The notes: a model not told the origin generated them from the letters alone. A stretch of DNA of 50,683 nt from Nostoc calcicola FACHB-3891 (GCF_014697355.1 NZ_JACJRQ010000051.1:1-50683); one strand, 5' to 3'. Positions 42,845 through 50,538 are shown, numbered from the stretch's first letter. Made by a program: numbers and translations.

Positions 42845-42916
42845 GCCCGGAGAGGAAATCAGCTCTTATGACGAAGCAAGTTCTATGAGTTGTTTACCTC
42901 TCCGGGCAGTTTTATT
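42845..42916 (+). terminator. Hairpin after cpcA (attenuating terminator)
   Basis: Perfect 11-bp arms GCCCGGAGAGG (42845-42855) and CCTCTCCGGGC (42897-42907) with a 41-base loop, then AGTTTTATTTTC. In phycobilisome operons a partial terminator or processing hairpin at this place keeps the abundant cpcBA message higher than the linker message; the same role is inferred here. Confidence 0.75.
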
Positions 42917-42997
42917 TTCAAAAGACTGTTAAAAAATTAGAAAAAAGACTTTCTAAAAAATTTTCAGTTTTGTAGTTAAAACTGAAGGAGGTTATAG

Positions 42998-43810
42998 ATG
43001 GCAGCTTTGGGACAAGCAGCAAGACTAGGAATTGAACCATATGAAAACTCAGGAGTAGTAGAACTACGTCCTGATAGAACAGAAGCAGATGTAGCAGTAG
43101 TGATTCGAGCGGCTTACCGTCAGGTTTTGGGTAATTCATACCTACTGGAAAGTCAGCGTCTCGAGAGTGCTGAATCACTGCTACAGCAGGGTACAATTTC
43201 AGTCCGGGGTTTTGTATTGGCCATTGCTCAATCAGAACTCTACCGTGAGAAGTTTTTCTACTCCAACTCACAAAATCGATTTATCGAGCTCAATTATAAG
43301 CATTTATTAGGTCGCGCCCCAGAAGATGAGTCAGAAATTTCGTACCATGTTGAGTTATACAACTCAAAGGGTTACGAAGCTGAAATTAACTCTTATATTG
43401 ACTCATCAGAATATCAAGAAAGCTTTGGTGAAAATATTGTCCCCTACCACCAAGGTTTTAAAAGCCAGGTAGGAAAGAAAAACGTTGGCTATGGCCGACT
43501 GTTCCAATTGTATCGGGGTTATGCGAATAGCGATCGCGCTCAAGGGCAAAAACAAGGAAAGCTAACTTGGGAAATAGCTAAGAATCTGGCTTCACCCATC
43601 TACCCAGTATCTTCAGGAGCCTTAACTGGTCTCTCTACAGGTGGTCGTGGAGAAGCATACCGGATTAGAGTCTTACAAGCAGCTTCTCCAAATTCAACTG
43701 TAGTGCGGCGGGGTACAGCCGAGTTGATAGTTCCCTACGAGCAACTTTCGAGTAAATTGCAGCAACTCAATCGTAAAGGCAGCAAAGTGATTAGCATCAC
43801 AGCTGTGTAA
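42998..43810 (+). CDS. cpcH: Phycocyanin rod linker 1, sulfur-free (CpcH3-type)
   Basis: A 270-residue rod linker. The N-terminal PBS-linker domain (residues ~15-180) has VELRPDRTEADV, AAYRQVLGNSYLL, ESAESLLQQG, LNYKHLLGRAPEDESE and QLYRGYANSDRAQ. The C-terminal CpcD-like domain (~215-270) has YRIRVLQAASPNS and IVPYEQLSSKLQQLNRKGSKVISI. There is no Cys and no Met after the initiator, which is very unusual for 270 residues. AAGGAGG 8 bases upstream is an ideal ribosome binding site. It joins PC hexamers into rods; the first of two linkers, as in the Calothrix cpcB3A3H3I3D3 order. Confidence 0.92.
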   Translation: MAALGQAARLGIEPYENSGVVELRPDRTEADVAVVIRAAYRQVLGNSYLLESQRLESAESLLQQGTISVRGFVLAIAQSELYREKFFYSNSQNRFIELNYKHLLGRAPEDESEISYHVELYNSKGYEAEINSYIDSSEYQESFGENIVPYHQGFKSQVGKKNVGYGRLFQLYRGYANSDRAQGQKQGKLTWEIAKNLASPIYPVSSGALTGLSTGGRGEAYRIRVLQAASPNSTVVRRGTAELIVPYEQLSSKLQQLNRKGSKVISITAV

Positions 43811-43818
43811 GTAAGGAA

Positions 43819-43862
43819 TCGGGTTGGGGAAATAGGGAATAGGGAGTAGGGAGTAGGGAATT
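43819..43862. repeat. AATAGGG/AGTAGGG short tandem repeat
   Basis: About six GGGAATA/GGGAGTA heptamers in the gap between the two linker genes. They are not translated as part of either gene. Confidence 0.7.
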
Positions 43863-43937
43863 TCAATACTCTCCACTCCTCATTATCTGTTTTCTTAGCC
43901 AATGCCAATTAACTATGAAGGAAAGGAGAATTTCAAG

Positions 43938-44807
43938 ATGGCGATTACAACAGCAGCGTCCCGTCTGGGGACAGAACCTTTCAGTGATAGCTCTCCCGTA
44001 GAATTGCGTCCAAATGCAACTAAAGAAGATATACAGAGAGTAATTGCTGCCGTCTATCGTCAGTTGTTGGGCAACGACTACATATTAGCAGCTGACCGCC
44101 TCATCAGTGCCGAATCTATTTTGCGCGATGGCAAAATCACCGTGCAAGAATTTGTACGTCAAGTAGCTAAATCAGAACTGTACAAGAAAAAGTTTTTCTA
44201 CGACAATTTCCAAACTCGCGTAATTGAACTCAATTATAAACATTTGTTGGGTCGCGCCCCCTACGATGAGTCTGACGTGGTTTATCACTTGGACTTGTAC
44301 CAAAATAAAGGGTACGATGCTGACATTGATTCCTATATAGATTCTCCGGAGTATCAAGCCAACTTTGGGGAAAATATTGTGCCTTTCTATCGCGGTTTTA
44401 AAACTCAAACAGGGCAGAAAACTGTGGGCTTTAGCCGGATATTTCAACTTTATCGCGGCTATGCTAGTAGCGATCGCTCCCAACTCAAAGGTAAGTCCTC
44501 GCGTTTGGCTAGCGAATTAGGACGCAATGCTGCATCTGCTGTGATTCCTCCCTCTGGTGGTCCCTCAGGTTTTGCCTACGTTGCTTCCGAAAAAGGCGTT
44601 ACCCCCAACAGTACTTTCGGTGGTGCAGGAACTTTTGGTAAAGAAGGCAGACTGTATCGCATTGAAGTGGCAGGGATTTTTGGAGCTGGATATCCTAGCA
44701 CACGCCGTGTCAATCAAGCCGTAATTATACCATATGAAGAGCTATCTAGCTACTTCCAAAGAGTGGTAAAACAAGGTGGTAAAATCGCTAGCGTCAAGCC
44801 GCTTTAG
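43938..44807 (+). CDS. cpcI: Phycocyanin rod linker 2, sulfur-free (CpcC/CpcI3-type)
   Basis: A 289-residue rod linker close to CpcC: ITTAASRLGTEPFSD, VELRPNATKEDI, AVYRQLLGNDYIL, LNYKHLLGRAPYDESD, QLYRGYASSDR, and a C-terminal CpcD-like domain with YRIEVAGIFGAGYPSTRR and IIPYEELSSYFQRVVKQGGKI. It has no Cys and no internal Met. The ATG at 43938 is chosen because AAAGGAG lies 10 bases upstream and it opens the conserved N-terminus; an ATG at 43902 would add 12 unlike residues. It links PC discs next to the first linker in the rod. Confidence 0.93.
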   Translation: MAITTAASRLGTEPFSDSSPVELRPNATKEDIQRVIAAVYRQLLGNDYILAADRLISAESILRDGKITVQEFVRQVAKSELYKKKFFYDNFQTRVIELNYKHLLGRAPYDESDVVYHLDLYQNKGYDADIDSYIDSPEYQANFGENIVPFYRGFKTQTGQKTVGFSRIFQLYRGYASSDRSQLKGKSSRLASELGRNAASAVIPPSGGPSGFAYVASEKGVTPNSTFGGAGTFGKEGRLYRIEVAGIFGAGYPSTRRVNQAVIIPYEELSSYFQRVVKQGGKIASVKPL

Positions 44808-44814
44808 AATCATT

Positions 44815-44905
44815 GGTCATTAGTCATTGGTCATTGGTAGAGACGCGATTAATCGCGTCTGTACAATTGCAAAGGATAAAAGACAAATGACAAATGACTA
44901 ATAAA
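44815..44905. repeat. TCATTGG/ACAAATG short tandem repeats and GAGACGCG palindrome
   Basis: GTCATTA/GTCATTGG units, a short AGACGCGATTAATCGCGTCT palindrome (44840-44859), then GACAAATGACAAATGAC units. Fills the gap between the second linker and cpcD. Confidence 0.7.
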
Positions 44906-44933
44906 AAATTTTGAACGAACTTTAAATTGATCT

Positions 44934-45215
44934 ATGGTTGGACAATTTATTGGTGGTCAAACTAGTAGTCGCTACTTCCGCTATGAAGTAGTTGGTTTGC
45001 GCCAAAGTCAAGAAACCCAAAAAATCAGCTATCCGATTCGTTCTAGTGCCAGTGTATTTATCACAGTACCTGAAAACCGGATGAGTCAAGAAATGCAGCG
45101 GATTGCTCGCTTGGGTGGCAAAATAGTTAGCATTCAGCCATTGAATTCTGAGACGAAAACAGATAGCGAACAGAGCAATCCTCCTTTTGATGAATTCCAA
45201 TCCGCAGAAATTTGA
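44934..45215 (+). CDS. cpcD: Phycocyanin rod-capping linker CpcD
   Basis: A 93-residue CpcD cap linker, which ends the rod at its core-distal face. RYFRYEVVGLRQSQETQ, YPIRSSASVFITVPENRM and QRIARLGGKIVSIQPL follow the family pattern. It has no Cys and only two internal Met (50 and 54), so it is less strictly purged than the other four structural proteins. The last 20 residues (acidic, Ser/Glu/Asp-rich) extend beyond usual CpcD length, and the 3' end overlaps cpcE by 26 bases. Confidence 0.9.
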   Translation: MVGQFIGGQTSSRYFRYEVVGLRQSQETQKISYPIRSSASVFITVPENRMSQEMQRIARLGGKIVSIQPLNSETKTDSEQSNPPFDEFQSAEI

Positions 45216-46035
45216 AGATTTATCACCTCCAAGTGACTCACCTGGAGGTGAACAGCTAACAGTAGAACAAGCGATCGCCAATCTCCAAAGTCCAGATTTG
45301 GGTTTGCGATTTTATGCTGCCTGGTGGTTAGGTAGGTTTCGGATATGCGAACCAGCTGCGGTTACAGGACTGATTCAAGCCTTAGAGGATGAAGCCGATA
45401 GGACACCAGAAGGCGGATATCCTTTACGACGGAACGCAGCTAGGGCTTTGGGGAAAATTGGCGATCGCCAAGCACTAACACCTTTAATTACTTGTTTAGG
45501 CTGCTCAGATTTTTATGTGCGGGAAGCAGCGGCGCAATCTTTAGACATGCTAGGCGATCCGGTTTGTGTTCCTGGACTGATCGAGCTATTAAAAGCAGGT
45601 TTGCAGGGAGAGCAATTAAAATCAGAGCAGCCAGATTTATCCCAACCTTACGACGCTATTTTAGAAGCCTTGGGAAGCTTGCGGGCTGCTGAGTCGATTT
45701 CTTTAGTAAAACCATTTTTAGAGCATCCCATAGAACTGGTGCAATATGCTGCCGCACGAGCTATGTATCAGTTAACCCAAGAACCAGTTTACGCAGAACG
45801 ATTGGTAAAGGCTTTGGCAGGTGAAAAGTTGCAATTGCGTCGCGCAGTGTTAGCAGACTTGGGAGCGATCGGGTATCTACCCGCAGCCGAGGCCATAGCC
45901 GAGACTCTGGCAGAAAATAGCCTCAAACTAATTTCCCTCAAAGGATTACTGGAACATCAAGTCAATCACACAGCAACAAGCACTTTATCAGCAGGTGCTA
46001 TTAAAGTGATGAATTTGATGGACTCGTTGTTGTAG
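45190..46035 (+). CDS. cpcE: Phycocyanobilin lyase subunit CpcE
   Basis: A 281-residue HEAT-repeat protein matching CpcE: LGLRFYAAWWLGRFR, GYPLRRNAARALGKIGD, DFYVREAAAQSLDMLGD, QPYDAILEALGSL and HPIELVQYAAARAMYQLT. With CpcF it attaches phycocyanobilin to Cys84 of alpha phycocyanin. It keeps 4 Cys and 4 internal Met, the normal sulfur content, as expected for an enzyme made in small amounts. The ATG at 45190 lies inside the end of cpcD, so translation is coupled; a TTG at 45187 is adjacent. Confidence 0.9.
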   Translation: MNSNPQKFEDLSPPSDSPGGEQLTVEQAIANLQSPDLGLRFYAAWWLGRFRICEPAAVTGLIQALEDEADRTPEGGYPLRRNAARALGKIGDRQALTPLITCLGCSDFYVREAAAQSLDMLGDPVCVPGLIELLKAGLQGEQLKSEQPDLSQPYDAILEALGSLRAAESISLVKPFLEHPIELVQYAAARAMYQLTQEPVYAERLVKALAGEKLQLRRAVLADLGAIGYLPAAEAIAETLAENSLKLISLKGLLEHQVNHTATSTLSAGAIKVMNLMDSLL

Positions 46036-46094
46036 TCATAATTTACTAGTAATTCAGTTGCGATTAATACTTTAAAATAAAATGTTTACCACAC

Positions 46095-46138
46095 ATAAAC
46101 CCCCAACCCGATTGTAAAACCAAGGCTAGGGGGTTTAT
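46095..46138. terminator. Hairpin between cpcE and cpcF
   Basis: 10-bp arms ATAAACCCCC (46095-46104) and GGGGGTTTAT (46129-46138). The 3' side continues ATATAATG, a weak T-run at best. It suggests that part of the transcripts ends after cpcE or that cpcF has its own promoter in the 252-base gap. Confidence 0.5.
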
Positions 46139-46224
46139 ATATAATGCTAAATACGGATAACTTAAGCTACAATTAGCTGACCAATGACCATTGATTCCTT
46201 CATGATACAAAGCAAGCGTATTTA

Positions 46225-46266
46225 TCTGTAGAATCAATCCAAAATCCAAAATCTAAAATCCAAAAT
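46225..46266. repeat. CCAAAAT/CTAAAAT heptamer repeat
   Basis: Four CCAAAATC/TAAAATC units lie about 20 bases before the cpcF start. Same family as at 7838 and 13973. Confidence 0.75.
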
Positions 46267-46287
46267 TGTCTGACCTGTGAAATTATT

Positions 46288-47007
46288 ATGGATAACAGTG
46301 AACTTGCCAAAATATTGATTCGTGCTGTGGAAGAAGCAGATTCTTCGGATCGCTTATTAGATGCAGTTCAAGAGTTAGCAGCAGCTCGTATAGAAGAATC
46401 TGTTCCCACTTTGGTTGCAGCTTTGGGCTACAATAATCCGGGGGCTGCGGTAGCTGCGGTAGATGGATTGATTGCGATCGGAGAACCCGCAGTCGCACCC
46501 TTATTGGAACTTATTGATGACTACAACTATGGGGCGAGAGCCTGGGCAGTCCGCGCCTTAGCGGGAATTGGGGATTTACGGGCGCTCGACACTTTGCTAG
46601 AGGCAGCAAAAACCGATTTTTCCTTGAGTGTGCGGCGGGCAGCAGCTAGGGGATTAGGTACATTGCGCTGGCATCAAGTACCACCAGAGAAAGTGGAATC
46701 TGTGCAGACTCAGGTAATAGAGGCACTACTATTAATTTCTGAAGATCCAGAGTGGGTGGTACGCTATGCAGTAGTTACGAGTTTAGAAACAATAGCAATG
46801 GCGGTCGCAATTACTCTACCCGATCGAGCCTCCCGCATTCAAGATCGACTCCAGCAAATGTTCGATACAGATGCAGATCTCGGAGTTCGTACTCGTGTAA
46901 AGTTTGCACAGCAAAAAATTCAGCAGCAACAGCATCAAGAACTATTTGCACTGAAAACAAAGCAAGAAGAAACTGAAGTGCCTCATCGTGGTGGTGGTAG
47001 ACGCTAA
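46288..47007 (+). CDS. cpcF: Phycocyanobilin lyase subunit CpcF
   Basis: A 239-residue HEAT-repeat protein matching CpcF: ESVPTLVAALGYNNPGAAVAAVDGL, YGARAWAVRALAGIGD, LSVRRAAARGLGTLRW and DPEWVVRYAVVTSLE. The partner of CpcE. The Cys-containing NHCQGN motif of the isomerising lyase PecF is absent, so PCB attachment without isomerisation is expected. A Gln-rich helix and basic tail (HRGGGRR) extend the C-terminus beyond typical CpcF. It is 252 bases from cpcE, with a hairpin and repeats between, so its co-transcription is less sure. Confidence 0.88.
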   Translation: MDNSELAKILIRAVEEADSSDRLLDAVQELAAARIEESVPTLVAALGYNNPGAAVAAVDGLIAIGEPAVAPLLELIDDYNYGARAWAVRALAGIGDLRALDTLLEAAKTDFSLSVRRAAARGLGTLRWHQVPPEKVESVQTQVIEALLLISEDPEWVVRYAVVTSLETIAMAVAITLPDRASRIQDRLQQMFDTDADLGVRTRVKFAQQKIQQQQHQELFALKTKQEETEVPHRGGGRR

Positions 47008-47123
47008 GCAATTCCTGTCCTTGCCGATTCAAGTTGCGTAGAATAGATCTCAATACGGTTCGGTTAAGATTTTTTGATGAAAATTCTAGATCGCAAAGAT
47101 GCGACAAATCGCAGTCTCTACAA

Positions 47124-47215
47124 TAGACCTCTTGCATAAATAATTTTTTATCTCACGCAGAGGCGCAGAGGCGCTCCAGAAGAGAACGCAAAGAAGGACT
47201 TTTGCAAGAGGTCTA
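47124..47215. repeat. 92-bp element with TAGACCTCTTGCA termini
   Basis: Perfect 13-bp inverted termini TAGACCTCTTGCA and TGCAAGAGGTCTA enclose ACGCAGAGGCGCAGAGGCGC. Non-coding MITE-like element; the TGCAAGAAGTCTA near 30079 may be a lone terminus. Confidence 0.7.
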
Positions 47216-47382
47216 ATCATCAATCTTTTGTAGAGACGGCGATTTATCCATCAAAGTTAAAGGCGATAAAAGTCCTTTCGACGGCGACCTAGTTTACTGG
47301 AGTTCAAGACTAGGGACAAGCCGTGAACTGCTGAGTCGGACGGCTAATACCATTTCACTTTAAAATTGATACAGATACCTCG

Positions 47383-47410
47383 GTAGGGGCGCACAGCTGT
47401 GCGCCCCTAC
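47383..47410. repeat. 28-base GTAGGGGC palindrome
   Basis: Perfect palindrome with half GTAGGGGCGCACAG. Shares the outer GTAGGGGC with the palindromes at 14585-14610, 37322-37349 and 38664-38692 but has its own centre. Confidence 0.75.
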
Positions 47411-47471
47411 GTTATCTATATGTATCATGTCTACCAGACTAAATTACCATACAAATATAAGTTAATATCTG

Positions 47472-48587
47472 ATGCTACCTTTTACTGTTGGCGATCCAAT
47501 TCCCTGGTTCACTCTTCCCTCAACCTCAAACCCAGCGTTTCATTTTAACTCGGTTGGTGGATACCGTAGCATTTTATTTTTTTTCGGGAGTTCAAAAAAT
47601 GACTACCTTCGGAAAATTATTGATGATTTCTTGAATCAACAGCAACAGTTTGCTGCCTATCAAGTACCATTTTTTGGTGTCAGCATAGACCCAGATGATA
47701 CTTGTTTAGGAGAGTTAATCCAAAATAAAACTTATTTTAAATTTCTTTGGGATTTTGAACGGAAAATCAGCTTTGAATACGGTGTTTGTCAAGCAAAAAA
47801 TCAGGGAAGCAATGAACTACAATACAGACCAACAATTTTTGTGTTAGATGAAAATTTACGAGTTCTCAAGGTTTTGCCAATCTCAGCTACTACTCATCCT
47901 TGCGAGCAAGTCTTTGAGTTTATCAATAGCTTACCTGCAATTACAGAAAATATTCCCGCAGTCAGACAAGCGCCTGTTTTATTTATACCCCATGTTCTGG
48001 ATCAAAGCTTTTGCCAACATTTAATTAATTTGTACGAAGCAGATGGTGGTGAAGATTCTGGCTTTATGCGACAAATTGACGGCAAAACAGTCGCTGTTTA
48101 TGACTATGAATTTAAAAAACGTCGAGACTATTTAATTTCTGAACCGGAACTATTAAAACAAATCAATAATATGATTATGCGGCGGGTTAAACCAGAAATC
48201 GAAAAGGCATTTCAATTTAGCATCACCCGCTTTGAACGCTACCTGGTATCCTGTTATGAAGGAACTGATAAAGCCTTTTTTAATCGTCATCGTGATAATA
48301 CTACTAAAGGCACCGCCCACCGCCGATTTGCTATGTCATTAAATCTGAATACAGGCGCTTATAAAGGTGGTGATTTGCGGTTTCCAGAATATGGACTCCA
48401 GCTTTATACTCCAAATGTCGGAGAAGCAGTGATTTTTTCCTGCTCGTTACTCCATGAAGCCACACCTGTCATCAGCGGACGGCGCTTTGCTCTCTTGTCG
48501 TTCTTTTACAACGAAGAAGATGCTCGATTACGGCAAGAAAATAGCAAATACCTTGTACTCAATAATAGCGATGCTGATAAGAAGTAA
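47472..48587 (+). CDS. Redoxin-like domain fused to 2OG-Fe(II) oxygenase
   Basis: A 371-residue two-domain protein. Residues ~1-160 follow an AhpC/TSA redoxin fold (VGDPIPWFTLPSTSN, ILFFFGSS, FFGVSIDPDD, RPTIFVLDENLRVLKVLP), but the peroxidatic Cys is absent: FFGSSKNDYL replaces the usual T-x-x-C loop. Residues ~175-360 form a prolyl-4-hydroxylase-type dioxygenase: metal ligands His~272 and Asp~274 in FNRHRDN, distal His in SLLHEATPV, and the 2-oxoglutarate-binding Arg in GRRFALLSFFY. Such enzymes hydroxylate protein or small-molecule targets using O2 and 2-oxoglutarate. The redoxin part is probably a binding module. Substrate unknown; no operon partner. Confidence 0.8.
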   Translation: MLPFTVGDPIPWFTLPSTSNPAFHFNSVGGYRSILFFFGSSKNDYLRKIIDDFLNQQQQFAAYQVPFFGVSIDPDDTCLGELIQNKTYFKFLWDFERKISFEYGVCQAKNQGSNELQYRPTIFVLDENLRVLKVLPISATTHPCEQVFEFINSLPAITENIPAVRQAPVLFIPHVLDQSFCQHLINLYEADGGEDSGFMRQIDGKTVAVYDYEFKKRRDYLISEPELLKQINNMIMRRVKPEIEKAFQFSITRFERYLVSCYEGTDKAFFNRHRDNTTKGTAHRRFAMSLNLNTGAYKGGDLRFPEYGLQLYTPNVGEAVIFSCSLLHEATPVISGRRFALLSFFYNEEDARLRQENSKYLVLNNSDADKK

Positions 48588-48602
48588 ATCCAGTTGGTTT
48601 AG

Positions 48603-48616
48603 TCCCCTTTCGGGGA
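48603..48616. terminator. Short hairpin between convergent genes
   Basis: TCCCC and GGGGA arms around TTTC, between the convergent oxygenase gene and uppS. Weak, no long T-run. Confidence 0.35.
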
Positions 48617-48639
48617 AGTGTGAGTAGAACTTTTGTACA

Positions 48640-49398
48640 CTAAGCTGAGAGTGAAGTTTTAACTTTACCAAAACGGCGATCGCGTTTTTGGTAACTCAAC
48701 AAAGCCTCATGAAATGCTTGTGTGTCAAAATCTGGCCAGAGAACATCAGTAAAATACATTTCTGTATAGGCCATTTGCCATAGTAAAAAATTACTCAATC
48801 GCATCTCACCGCTGGTACGAATCAGTAAATCTGGTTCGGGAATATCTGCTGTGTAAAGGTGCTTTTCTATGAGATTTTCATTCACTTGTTCTGCACTGAG
48901 TTCACCTTTTTCTACTAATTCGGCTACTTGACGACAGACTTTTGTAATTTCGTTGCGGCTACCGTAGTTAACTGCAACAGTAAAGTGTATTGCTTGATTG
49001 TTTAAGGTTTCTGTCATTGAACGTGCCATTTCTGTTTGTAGAGATTTAGGTAGAACCGATAAATCTCCAATAAATGAAATTCGCACTCCTTCTTGATGCA
49101 TCTGTGTTAACTCGCGGCGCAGTAATCGCTCAAATAAAAGCATCAAAAAATCTACTTCTTCTACAGGACGCTGCCAATTTTCTGTTGAGAAAGCGTAGGC
49201 TGTTAGTGCTTTGATTCCCCAATGTTTACAGCAACGTAATAGTTCTTTGAGGGTTTTTGCTCCTTGGCGATGTCCGGCGATGCGCGGTAATCCTCGATTC
49301 TTTGCCCATCGGCCGTTACCATCCATGATGACGGCGATGTGGTGGGGTAGGTGTTGGGGGTTTAGATCTGTGGGTAATTGTGATTTGTGATTTGTCAT
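48640..49398 (-). CDS. uppS: Isoprenyl transferase (undecaprenyl diphosphate synthase)
   Basis: A 252-residue cis-prenyltransferase. Motifs: HIAVIMDGNGRWAKNRGLPR with the catalytic Asp, GHRQGAKTLKELLR, TAYAFSTENWQRP, ISFIGDLSVLP, VAVNYGSRNEI, and PDLLIRTSGEMRLSNFLLWQ followed by AYTEMYFTDVLWPDF. It makes the C55 lipid carrier for peptidoglycan and surface polysaccharides, although some cyanobacterial members make other chain lengths. The start codon and the first residues (TNHKSQ) are encoded by a TTTGTCA/TTTGTGA heptamer array that also runs through the upstream gap and may supply an AAAGGA ribosome binding site. It is 45 bases behind the ferritin-like gene in the same direction, likely one operon. 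Confidence 0.95.
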   Translation of the reverse strand: MTNHKSQLPTDLNPQHLPHHIAVIMDGNGRWAKNRGLPRIAGHRQGAKTLKELLRCCKHWGIKALTAYAFSTENWQRPVEEVDFLMLLFERLLRRELTQMHQEGVRISFIGDLSVLPKSLQTEMARSMTETLNNQAIHFTVAVNYGSRNEITKVCRQVAELVEKGELSAEQVNENLIEKHLYTADIPEPDLLIRTSGEMRLSNFLLWQMAYTEMYFTDVLWPDFDTQAFHEALLSYQKRDRRFGKVKTSLSA

Positions 49399-49443
49399 TT
49401 GTTATTTGTCCTTTGTGATTTGTCCTTTGTCATTAGTCATTTG
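49378..49443. repeat. TTTGTCA/TTTGTGA array at the uppS start
   Basis: About nine imperfect heptamers (TTTGTCA, TTTGTGA, TTTGTTA, TTAGTCA) fill the 45-base gap between two minus-strand genes and continue into the 5' end of uppS. Confidence 0.8.
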
Positions 49444-50382
49444 TTAATGACTAATTTCAAATAAAGTTTGCAAGTATTTTGGTGTGAGGGTGTTGTTCCA
49501 AGTCCACAAGCGATGCATTGTGTGGGTGAAGGTAAAGAGGAGGGTGATTTTGTTGGTTAATGACCAAGCGTTCCAGTTGAGGGTAGCCATCATGCGGCGG
49601 AGGGTGCGTATGAGGTTGTTTCGTTGATAGTTTTGCGATCGCGTTTTGATGAGGGTGCGTCCAATTCGCATCAAACCTGTATCAGGAAAAGCCCAGACTC
49701 CAAACCCCCAGAATTTGGTCATATGGTTGATTTCGTCTTGTGCTAGTTCTTCGAGAACATCTTGGAGTGCGCCTGTGGTGTGAGCCATCAGCCAAAGATA
49801 AAGACAGGTTGCACCGTATTCTGTAGCAATACGATGTAAGCCGTGGCGATATAAATCTTCGTAAGGGTCATCTGTAGGAAGGTAGCCTCGAACTGTGCGA
49901 TGTTTGGCAGTAATTTTCTCGTTTGTTAGGTGGGTGTAGATTTTGATTAATGCGGGTGTGTGCTGACGTTCTTCTTTTTCCCATAAACCAAGTTCTAAGA
50001 GGTTATTGTCTTCACCGACTGTTCCGCCAACAAACCGCGCCATCTGAGGATGCAATTTTTCCAAATACTGCCGACTCGTTTGGGTATAGCCGCGAATGGG
50101 GGCTTCAGTATCCATCGCACCTATCAATATCGACAAAAATACCTCTGGATTTATGCCGATAATTTGATTGCGGTTTATTGTTTGCCAGTCGATGAGTTTC
50201 CAAGGACGTGGTTGGGGATTGGCAAACTGTATCGGTAAATCTTGCAAGCGGTCATGTAGTTTTTCGACTGCAAGATATTTGTCTATGAGGGAACGAATAC
50301 GCTGCTGTGTTTGGAAATAGTCAGGGCTGCAATAGCTTTGACCTGGTAAGTCTTCTGTAAGTGGGCTGAGGGTGTTAAGCAT
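49444..50382 (-). CDS. Ferritin-like di-iron protein (acyl-ACP desaturase-like)
   Basis: A 312-residue helical protein. Two ExxH motifs, KEERQHTPALIK (~residue 136-140) and QDEINHMTKFWGF (~222-226), plus Glu residues in nearby helices (MDTEAPIRGY, RIATEYGATCLYLW) give the ligand set of ferritin-like carboxylate-bridged di-iron enzymes, nearest in pattern to acyl-ACP desaturases. It could oxidise a lipid or another hydrophobic substrate; this is inferred from the motif pattern. It is upstream of and probably co-transcribed with uppS. The C-terminal end (EISH) and stop are overlapped by the heptamer array. Confidence 0.7.
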   Translation of the reverse strand: MLNTLSPLTEDLPGQSYCSPDYFQTQQRIRSLIDKYLAVEKLHDRLQDLPIQFANPQPRPWKLIDWQTINRNQIIGINPEVFLSILIGAMDTEAPIRGYTQTSRQYLEKLHPQMARFVGGTVGEDNNLLELGLWEKEERQHTPALIKIYTHLTNEKITAKHRTVRGYLPTDDPYEDLYRHGLHRIATEYGATCLYLWLMAHTTGALQDVLEELAQDEINHMTKFWGFGVWAFPDTGLMRIGRTLIKTRSQNYQRNNLIRTLRRMMATLNWNAWSLTNKITLLFTFTHTMHRLWTWNNTLTPKYLQTLFEISH

Positions 50383-50538
50383 AATTTTTATACTTAAATT
50401 TTTATCTCTGTGCCCAATAGCCTAAGCGATCGCACTTGCTTTTGTCAGTCGGTGAAAGTAGGCATTTTTATGCGATCGGGTTACAAAAGTCGGGGAAAAA
50501 GTTGGTTATAGAAAATTTGGGTTTCAAATCAGTAAAAA

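Larger units (their letters stand above)
47008..47471. other. 464-base gap of nested repeats
   Basis: Holds a single AATACGGTTCGGTTAA terminus (47052-47067), the 92-bp element at 47124-47215, and a perfect 28-base palindrome at 47383-47410. No gene seen. Confidence 0.6.

Noticed and set aside
41731..47007. Phycoerythrocyanin (pec) operon
   Set aside because: The alpha and beta sequences and the linkers are of phycocyanin type, and the NHCQGN motif of PecF is absent from the lyase subunit.
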